Shown: positions 55,684 to 64,000 of the stretch, in pieces
Layout of the letters: the number at the start of each line of letters is the position of its first letter
Numbering within the stretch: position 1 is the stretch's first letter
Source: Dryomyza anilis
Taxonomy: Eukaryota > Arthropoda > Insecta > Diptera > Dryomyzidae
DNA length: 64,000 bases
Assembly: GCA_951804985.1 (NCBI GenBank)
Contig: OX638132.1
Location: forward strand, 38,821,556-38,885,555
Reading direction: 5' to 3'
The notes under the pieces: generated by a model
Databases searched by the model: none
Told to the model about the DNA's origin: nothing
The model's input: only the letters and a program-made list of their open reading frames with translations
Made by a program: the position numbers and the translations under genes

Positions 55684-56869
55684 ATTTTATTTCCAATCAT
55701 ATATAACCTTTAATTAAATACCTATATAATTCCTCTTTTTTTAGTGTGCATATTTTTATTTTATAGCAAGTATAGCGATATCATTAAATTTTAAAGCAAG
55801 TTTTTGAATCAATTGTAAGATATTGTGGGGAGTATATCTACCCTTTTACCCAATTTGTTAGTTCTAAAATTTCATGTTTCTTACAACTCAACATTTCTTA
55901 TAATATTCTAATATTTTGCTGGACAATATTATAATTATAGTTTAAATGGTCATTTTGTTTGATATTAATAATGTATAAAATTCAAAATATGTACTGTTTA
56001 ATAGCAAACGACATGGAATGTTAATTATAATGGAAATAAAGTAAATTTTATATAAAATGACATATCCGAGACAAAATTTGTGACAGTTGATAGCCTTATA
56101 TTTTCTTCTTACAAACTTCCATTTATCTGTGTGCACCAAATATTTCATAGATATCTTTGAGCATTAGATTTTCTGAGCAACCGAAATTATTAATTTTTGA
56201 AAACGTCGCAATTTATACTTTGAAGTTTAAAATGCACGCGATTTTAATAACTAGGCAATTATTCAATTGCATTTTTGCGGAAATTTGTTTGCACGACACA
56301 GAGTCACGGAAAATTTGTTGATAAATTTATATTGTTAAAATAATTTCTGTGTTTTTTGTTGTTCAATAATTAAAACTTTTGACAATTATCAATTGCTTTA
56401 TATACACAATATATATTCAAATTTTTAAAAATGTAACTTCATATAACAACCTCATAAAAATATGAACATACACAAAAGACAAACTTATACGATTAGATAA
56501 ATAACATTAGAATAAAATTTAGTGCGCGGTCGACCCTGTGGTACCATAGAAAATCGAAAACCGGTCCATATAGGTATGGTCATATTGACACTCACATGAA
56601 AGGTAATGATTCCACGATTGTAATTATGTGGTTTTTGTCAACTCTGGCAACCTTGGGATTTGTAAATATGCTAAAAAAAATGAAATGCTGATTGTTGAGA
56701 AAAATATTTATTTTTTATGTAAATTACGACGAAATTTATAAATTTATTTGATAGAACGCTGAAGCGGCGTTCTATCAAATTTGACACAACACTTGATCTA
56801 TAACAAGCATATGGAAAGTCTCAACGACAAATCGACGAAGGCGGAAAAATTTCATTTTGTTCTATGCAA
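55684..56869. other. AT-rich region downstream of eIF4B
   Basis: No gene recognised. A palindromic GCGTTCTATCAAAT/ATTTGATAGAACGC pair lies around 56740-56782. If eIF4B has a long isoform, this is the beginning of another intron. Confidence 0.4.
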
Positions 56870-57311
56870 TAAGAAAACAAGATGTTTATGAAAGTCTTGC
56901 TGCAACTATCAGTTTAAATTTACGCCTTGGCTCAAAATTCTTAGTATTTTTTAAATTTGACATATATTGCATATAGTTACGAGAAGTTGGCCACAACACC
57001 AATAACAGTTGACTGATAGCAAACATCCTGCTTTGCGGGACATTTGCAGCAAAACTATTGGAATATTTTGACAATTAAGTAAACCCAATTGTGTAAAAGG
57101 ATGGTAAAAGGGAAATAACATTTACTGGGATTGACATTTTCAACACGTGATGGACAATTATTTCTTTTCAGAGTTTACTTTGATGACAGCATGACTGGTC
57201 GGACTTAGTTCATTCGCGAAAAAGTCTCAAGAAGTTGTACAATTTTAACTTCAAAAAATTTATAAAGACGATAGCGATTTATAACAAGGATACTGTCTTA
57301 ATTCTAGAATA

Positions 57312-59678
57312 TGGGCATTTCCACAGGAAAGTCCATCGTGGCCGAAAAATTAAAAGTTGGCAAACAATTCTTTCTGACTTATCTTAGTTACCATCCCAGA
57401 CAGACATTCATGAATTTCATATAATGCATTCATAAAATATGTTAGCATGATACATATGTGAAGTCATTTCATGAGTTCACTATGCATGCTGAAATTTTAA
57501 ATACCATCAATTGCGTTAAATGATATGATTCAAATATGAGAAATCTTTTGTTTATCATGCCATGTGTGCATCATGATCTCATTTTGCAATCATATATCGA
57601 AGTGTATAAATGCTTTAATTTGTTCAGACTTATGATTCCATTTTATGAAATACATATTTAAATTGAAATTCATCTCATTTTGTCTATATTCATTGCCTCA
57701 ATTATTTTAATAAAAACTGAATCATATGTTCCATCATAAGCGACACACCGGTGCGTAGAATGATTGACATTATATTTTATGTAGATATTATGTGAATTTG
57801 TTGTATGTTTGTCTATTTGGGATATTGATAAAACGGACAGCAAAGTTAACTTTCTATTTTGGTCACTTATTTTCATATTTTTTTTTTACAATTAACCATT
57901 GCTCAGGGGATGCCCCCTATTCATGCAATGCACAGTGTTGATCGTAAGAAGGGATGATAGGTTAAGTGGAGGGGGGAGAGATGGAGTAGTGTCGGTGAAT
58001 GTTTGTTTTGAACTTGCCAATATCAAGAATGTCTGAAAAAACGGACACAGGGAGTTTGTTCTACAAACGTGTCGTGCGACTGAAGAACGAATTCTGTATA
58101 ATGCGTGGTTCTGTTGAGAGTCGAGTGGACTACGAAGGGGTGGGCTTGGTTTGATGCCCGAGTAGAACGAGAAAACACACGACCTGGTAAAAAAGCATAA
58201 GTTGTAGGAAATGTTTGAAATTTTGAAGGCTTTAAAAAAAAAATAAAAAAAAAACGGAATCAAGTCAAGCAGAGCCAATTTTCTATAAAATTATAAACTT
58301 TGATTCGTCACATCAAATTATATCTTCAAAACTAATAGGTAGATTTCACTGATTTCATTTGATTTTAATGAAATTAGAAAATATCAAAGTACAGTTATGC
58401 ATTATAATATTTAATATATTGTTTCTTAATAAATTTGTAAAAAAAGATTTCTTAAAATCCGGATCCGTTTCGGAATATTTGTATTTTTAATTTTTTACTA
58501 CACTGTTGAATTAGTATGAATGGAGGATATGGCTTGTGGTTCTTTATTTACAAAGAAATACACAAATGTGTGAAATTATAATTAAAATAAGAATTTTTAC
58601 GATATCGAAATGATTTTTTTTTTTTTTTGGTAATACTGATAGTGATTAGAAATAAGTTAGTGTGAATGAAGGATATCGCTTGCAGTCGCTGGAATAAAAA
58701 TTGAAATGTTATGTCTCAAAATCCGATATCGATATCGAGATGATTTTATTTTTGTTTTTGACCACATTGATATTTATCAGAAAAATATTAGTGTGAATAA
58801 ATAATATCGCAAGGTTTAATTTGATATCAAATTATTAACATTAACATATAATATGAAGTTGAATATATAGACTTATGATAATTTTATTTTTTTACACATT
58901 ATGCAAATATATTTATGTAAATATAAACATTGAATAGTTAGTTAAATTGTAATATTAAACACTAAACACTTACAAACAAATAAATAAATTTATAATTAAT
59001 ATGGTAGTATTTTCCTAAGATTTTCTGGTAATCGGGGCATACCATATGTGTTTGACGTAGATGAAATTTTTAGTTAATAAAGTACAGTAGACAACTAGTA
59101 TTTAATAAAAAATCGATGCTAGTCCTATAATTTCATATAAAATTTAATTAATTGAATTTGCATGCAAACCATTGTAATTTTCAAAAATAAATCACCAAAT
59201 ACAATGTATAATATGTTTTATTTTATAAATTAAAAATATAAAAAATTTACATATATACATATATACAATATATAGGAAATAGTCGCGTCACGCCAGGTCT
59301 CAGCGCGTTCCAAACTATGGGTTTTAAAAACTAATCAAAACAAGTTTTATTAATTCAGCAAATTGTAAAATAAACCTAAATTATTTTATATCATATTAAA
59401 AAAAGTTTTGTCAGAAAAGACCGACGCAATTCTCAGATTTTTGCGTTTTTGTAAAACATGAAGCAAACCACTTCTACTTATGTCGCGTCACGCTAGCGTC
59501 TTTAATTGCTTATATTTTAGTACCATGCGGTTCGATTGTTTTCTTCTCTTTTACTAAATATAGAGCTACTTACTCCCTACACAAAAATATAAAAAAGTAA
59601 AAATAAATATAAGTTTTTCCTTGTTTATCATCTCTTTGAAACGTACGACTGTCGCGAACGTCATCATGGAAATGCCCA
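57312..59678. mobile_element. TGGGCATTTCCA-ended TIR element (2.4 kb)
   Basis: Ends TGGGCATTTCCA and TGGAAATGCCCA, flanked by TA on both sides (57310-57311 and 59679-59680). GTCGCGTCACGC words recur near the right end (about 59283 and 59482). It carries an A-tailed LINE fragment (57880-58240). No transposase recognised. Confidence 0.7.
57880..58240 (-). pseudogene. Jockey-like LINE 3' fragment with A-tail
   Basis: The minus strand matches 3310-3545 of the first jockey-like relic (C-terminal region with ILASSKQ and SFYSGIKP). It runs about 110 bp further to a short 3' UTR ending in an A run (T run at 57880-57889). Strongly 5'-truncated, as usual for LINE insertions. Confidence 0.7.
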
Positions 59679-60875
59679 TATATAAAAATCCATAGTACCT
59701 TTTCCTACCCTAGCTATTTTCATATTTGGTTGTTATACGTAATCGTAAATTTTAAAAATGATTGCTAGCAATATTTCTCAAATTCGATTTAAATTATTTA
59801 AAACCCAGTATACCACGACTCGGAGCCTCCAGTGTATCGAACAATTCTCGAAGTGGCTTCGAGAAAAAAAATCTATCTCGTTATTATATCGAAACTAATT
59901 TTTAATGATTTTTGTATTCAATTGTTTAGAAGGTTTCTGAAATGTCTACGAGAAAAAAAAAATGATCTCGTTGTTATATTGAAACTAATTTTTGAAAATT
60001 AAGTTGTACCTCCTTTCAATGATATGAAGGTCCGAACTGTTGGAACACCCCTTTGGCGTTCAAGTAATGTCAGTGTCCGCAAGAGTTAAGTCAATTTCAT
60101 TATTATAAAAGCAACGATTTTCGTTTCTTTGTTAATAAATATTAGATCTTCTGATTGCGAATCGTTTCTGGTTTAAAAAATAAGGTCACCAGATGTCCAG
60201 TGACCTTTTCTTTATGGCTGTATTTACTTTTGTTTAAAATAAATAGACTGGACATTATTTTTTTATATTTTTATGTTAATTTCACTTTATTTCATTATTT
60301 CATAATTGTAGGGAAATAGTGAGCTTTGAATTTTCATTTTTTATTTATTTTTGTTTTTGATGTCAGAAATATTTTCGTTCAGAAATAAAAAAAAAACACA
60401 TCATTTTCGAAAATTATTTTGTTTAAATTGAAATTGAATATGAAAATAATATACGACAAATTAATACAGTAAGTAGAAGCAAATCACACAAAATAAATTG
60501 CAATGGAAAATGGTGATGGTTAGTAATTGTTTTACGAAATTAAAATATAATAAAAAAAATATATTAATGAGATGGTGGCGACCATGATGCGAAGGGCATA
60601 ATAGAAAAGAATAGAGTGATTGGTAAAGAAATTTGATTTTTCTGTTTTTTTTATTGTCATTGTGGATGCCATATATAGTTGACCAATTATAAAGCCCCAT
60701 TCTGTCGTTAAGAGTTTCTAGAACGCTTCGATTCTCAAAAAATTCTCGTAACGAGAAACCTTCATTTCCTCGGTTCGATATCGGCCGACCGTTTTGGTAG
60801 GAATTTTCCTATATTATCATTTTCCTATATTATAGGGCTGTAATATTTCTGGTAAACATCTTTGTTTTCTTAGTG

Positions 60876-61021
60876 TGTGACACAATACTTGATCTATAAC
60901 ATTTATAGGAAAAGTGATAACGAGGAAGCGCCGCTGTCGAAAAATTTTTCCAAAAAAATCGATTTTTTGTATTTTTGTTTTAATTTTCTCTAAGTGACAA
61001 AACATTTGATATATAAATAAA
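60876..61021. other. Short spacer
   Basis: AT-rich, nothing recognised. Confidence 0.3.
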
Positions 61022-61320
61022 AATATAATAGTTTGGCACTACAATCCTATAAGAACTTAGGCCGAGCTCTCGCACCATTTTGAGCTGTGCATGTTATATT
61101 TTCACTCAAAAAGGGGGACCTACAGTTTATTGCAGAGTCCGAACGGCGGGTGAGAGCTTTTCATAGGCAATGTTTTACTCTCGTAGGTTTGCCATTTACT
61201 GCCGAGAGGTAGCGCGGTATAGAAAAATGTTTCTATGAAAAGATGTTGTTAGCCCCAGTCCAGACTTGGACCGGGGACCTTTCGGCTCGCAGTCCAACGT
61301 ACTAACCTTGAGCTACCGCA
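61022..61320 (-). mobile_element. tRNA-derived SINE (family S1), copy 3
   Basis: Minus-strand head TGCGGTAGCTCAAGGTTAGT, body and 3' end as in the other two copies (GAGCTCTCGCACC, GGCGGGTGAGAGC on the plus strand). No clear target duplication, suggesting an older insertion. Confidence 0.82.
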
Positions 61321-62371
61321 CTAACCTTTGACGAATTTAAAGTGCAACTCTTTAATTTGAAATTTATCACATTAAAATTCAATGTATATCATTTTAACAC
61401 AATTTCTCTTCATGCCAGTAGAACATAGTTCATAAGCACAATTTAATGAACTATGCGAATAAAAGGAATGTCGAAATGGTTAAGAGTTACAACAAAGATG
61501 AATAATGAGAAAAAGAGAGGTAACGCAGGCAATGACCATACGGTCTGACGCTTATTGAGAGTACTTTTTGTAATCTTACAAAAAAAATAAAAGTTACACT
61601 TTAGAAATTTAAAGTTTCACATTAAAATATAAAATTTTAAGTAAACCTTTGAAATTTAAAGTTTATACATGCACACTTTTAATTATGAAGTGTTTTGCAC
61701 CGTAGTTTAAAGTGATTTTAAAGTTTTATTTCCTCGGTGTAACATTTATAGGGAAACTGATAACAAAATAGAACCAACTTGAAAATTTTGTACTCGATTT
61801 TTTGAAAATTTAAAAATTATTTTTTTTTAATATAAATACAAAAGTGTATAACTGTTTCCTGAGTAAATTTTATTTCGTTTGTGTACCCACACTTGTGACC
61901 AGGGAGGAAAACTCTTTGGAATATCGGTTCCGGTTCCATCCAAAATTTTTAAAACGATTCCGGTTCCGAAAAATCAAACGGTTCCGGTTCCCATTTGGGT
62001 TCCATGATATTAAACAGTTAAGTTGCAAAATTGTTTTTAAAAAACATACATATTTATAAATTTAAACTTTTAATTATCAATTTTTTCTTTAATATATGAA
62101 ATATGTTATATCTTGAGTTATTAAATAGGAAATTAATTCGTGTTTTTTTGAGGTCGACGATCCTTCATCGTCAGTTCTGAAATTGAAATATATAGTTGTA
62201 TCCGTATCAAATATCTTCACATATTGTGTTTACAAAAAAAAAGTCTATTCATTCGAACTATCATTGAATCCTCGATTACATATGTTACGACGTTGAATCG
62301 CAATGGCAGCAATACACATTATAAGCCAAAGAAGAAATGCTCTACACTTACTTGCGTGACTGGTACGGACT
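61321..62371. other. AT-rich region with GGTTCC cluster
   Basis: At 61923-62008 the word CGGTTCCGGTTCC or CGATTCCGGTTCC recurs four times within 90 bp, preceded by CAGGGAGGAAAA at 61902, a possible hAT-like end with no convincing partner. No gene recognised. Confidence 0.4.
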
Positions 62372-64000
62372 AGGGATGCCAATCCCGGGATTTGAGTGAA
62401 ATAAGTCCCGAAAAACTCAGCCCGAGATTTTCGGGATTACAAAAATGCTGTAGATCAATTTTTAATAGTTTATTCAAAAGTCTTTCAATGTTTTTATACA
62501 CATTTCGTGAAAAAGTAAATCTAACATTTAATGGACTAAAATCTTAAAACACTGACATCAATAATAATGAATCACCTGCTTTTTGACTTTTAACAAATTC
62601 ACAACTGTTAAAAATTACATCACTTTCGACTAATAACACTGTTCGACAAAATTAGCACTTTTGTTCCTCCCTGTTCATATCATTTCTACATAATTTTAAT
62701 GTGCTGATTCGAACTGCGTTTTAGTTTTTTCCCTGCAATTTATTATTTTTGTATTTTTCACTGCATTTAAAAAAAGACTGAACAGTCATTGAATAAAAAT
62801 TAAAATAGTTGTTGTCCATAAACAAGTCAACTTGAATGGCGTTTAGGATTTGGTTGCAATAACCGGTTAAAGTTTAAAAATTGATAAAAAAGGATGTTGT
62901 AAAATCACCGGAAAATCATATTTAATAAAAAATATGTAATTTTAAAATATTAAAATTACTATAGATTCTTCACATTTCGACAATGGTATTACTTTTCGGT
63001 GCCTTTTTGATTTTTGGGATAAATAAGTTTTTGATTGAATTTCAACTGTAAAAAATAATTCACTTTTTATTTTAAAAAATATTAATTATAGCAGTATTTT
63101 ACTGTTATATCTAAATATATGATAACAATTATTAACATACTATTTCTAATGTTCTATAATAATGCGAAATGTGTACTAATACATTAAAATATCAATTAAA
63201 ATCAATCGATATTTCAATCGTTCTTTTTAAATAACATAATTTAAAACCTTATAATAATGCATCGTATATTTCATTCACATCATCAATATATTCTGTTGCA
63301 ATATCTCCAGAATACAAATTCTATAGAAATATTTTAATAAATATATATTCATTATCTTAATTTAAAAGACAAATATTAATTCACAGTTAAGTTTTTTAAA
63401 TGCATATAACTCAAAAAGTAGAAAGGACACAGAAAAAGCAATACCATGGTCGAAATAGGTATTCTCATTACCAATGATTTAAAATATAACATTTATTTTT
63501 TACTAAATATTCTTTTCCGATAACTTCATAAATTGCCCTTATTTTCTAAATTTTTTAAATATAACAGATTATTTTTGTGGACTTCCTTGATTTATTCCTG
63601 GGTTATAACTTTCTTTTCATATAAAATTTTGTTCGTAAAATGCAGTGAAAAATGCAAAAAATATAAAATGCGTTTTTCTCAAAATAGGGAAAAAACGTAT
63701 AGGGAAAAAACTGAAAACGCAGTTCGAATAAGCACATTCAAATTATATAGAAATGATATGAATGAAAACAGGGAGAATTTTGAGCCGAACAGTGAAATCA
63801 TTCGATTCGAAATACAGAAATTACTTTAAAATAGTAAATAATTATAATGTCATGACGGCTTTATATTAAACAAATTTTTACTTTGAAGACAATCGAAAGA
63901 TTTACTATCAACTATGCTGGCGAATTAAATCCGGCTTTGTAACCTTTATAACCGTTATTAATAACTAAATACATAAACAAATATAATTGAACACCCTAAC
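62372..64000 (+). mobile_element. hAT-type element with CCCGGGA ends, copy 2 (cut by window end)
   Basis: Starts TAGGGATGCCAATCCCGGGA and follows copy 1 (39758 onward) in order, including GATCAATTTTTAATA, TTTTTCACTGCATTTAA and the closing ATATAATTGAACACCCTAAC. It has an extra block of about 110 bp near 62570-62670 and lacks small segments. By comparison with copy 1 about 650 bp remain beyond the window. The 98-codon frame at 63533 is not a transposase. Confidence 0.8.

Larger units (their letters stand above)
56870..60875 (-). mobile_element. CACTAAG-family TIR element, copy 4, invaded
   Basis: The left end AATAAGAAAACAAGATGTTT and following sequence match 28730-29160. The right end (60831-60875) reads GGTAAACATCTTTGTTTTCT and ends CTTAGTG. 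Middle sequence reappears at 59690-59790 (CGTAATCGTAAATTTTAAAA). It is interrupted by 57312-59678 and by a second block of about 1 kb (about 59805-60820) with duplicated ATCTCGTTNTTATAT words. Confidence 0.65.

Noticed and set aside
61902..62667. hAT element bounded by CAGGGAGGAAAA and TTTGTTCCTCCCTG
   Set aside because: Flanking octamers do not match, and the right boundary falls inside the other hAT copy in a way that makes a coincidence likely.
1..64000. CRISPR arrays, rRNA genes, bacterial-type operons
   Set aside because: No regularly spaced repeats, no rRNA-like conserved stretches, and the gene structure is intron-containing and eukaryotic.

Overview
This is an AT-rich eukaryotic window, most likely from a higher fly (Diptera, perhaps a blowfly/house-fly type calyptrate; the species cannot be fixed from sequence alone). 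It holds one convincing host gene and a very dense, multiply nested population of transposable elements. There are no operons, Shine-Dalgarno sites, CRISPR arrays or rRNA genes. All three tRNA-like matches are SINE heads or relics.

Host gene: translation initiation factor eIF4B on the + strand. Exon 1 contributes only 13 coding bases (32302-32314, MASA plus the first base of a Gly codon). Exon 2 (54339-55561) carries the rest, including the RRM. The two are separated by a 22,024-bp intron made largely of transposons. The stop codon of exon 2 overlaps a good splice donor (ATG|GTAAAT), so a longer isoform using exons beyond the first poly(A) site is plausible. A 648-bp terminal-inverted-repeat (TIR) element ends only 152 bp upstream of the ATG.

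Left third (1-13 kb): a TIR element of the 'CACTAAG' family, a BEL/Pao gag relic, a 69-bp tandem repeat, two non-LTR retrotransposon relics (an RTE-like LINE inserted into a jockey-like LINE), and a 4.4-kb element of an unusual TIR family whose ends are packed with CGGAGT/ACTCCG motifs (8007-12454).

13-32 kb: a GC-rich island of unknown nature; a hAT-like foldback (14825-20556, near-perfect 8-bp target duplication) into which a two-gene PIF/Harbinger element (15552-19999, CTG duplication) has inserted; a ~185-bp tandem array; a foldback containing a TA-duplicating TIR element; a second RTE-like LINE; and a 2.9-kb palindromic foldback that carries two head-to-head CACTAAG elements.

32-54 kb (the eIF4B intron): SINEs with exact target duplications, a third RTE-like LINE split by a CGGAGT element which is itself split by a hAT element, a hAT-type MITE with a perfect 8-bp duplication, a GGGCCC-ended Harbinger-type MITE with a SINE inside it, and a Tc1/mariner element with TA duplication whose transposase is split by another insertion.

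54-64 kb: eIF4B exon 2 and its poly(A) signal, a CACTAAG element holding a 2.4-kb TIR element with an A-tailed LINE fragment inside, a third SINE copy, and a second copy of the hAT element running off the window end. No transposase or reverse transcriptase in the window looks intact. All boundaries were placed by eye; those supported by target duplications or by a second copy are the firmest.
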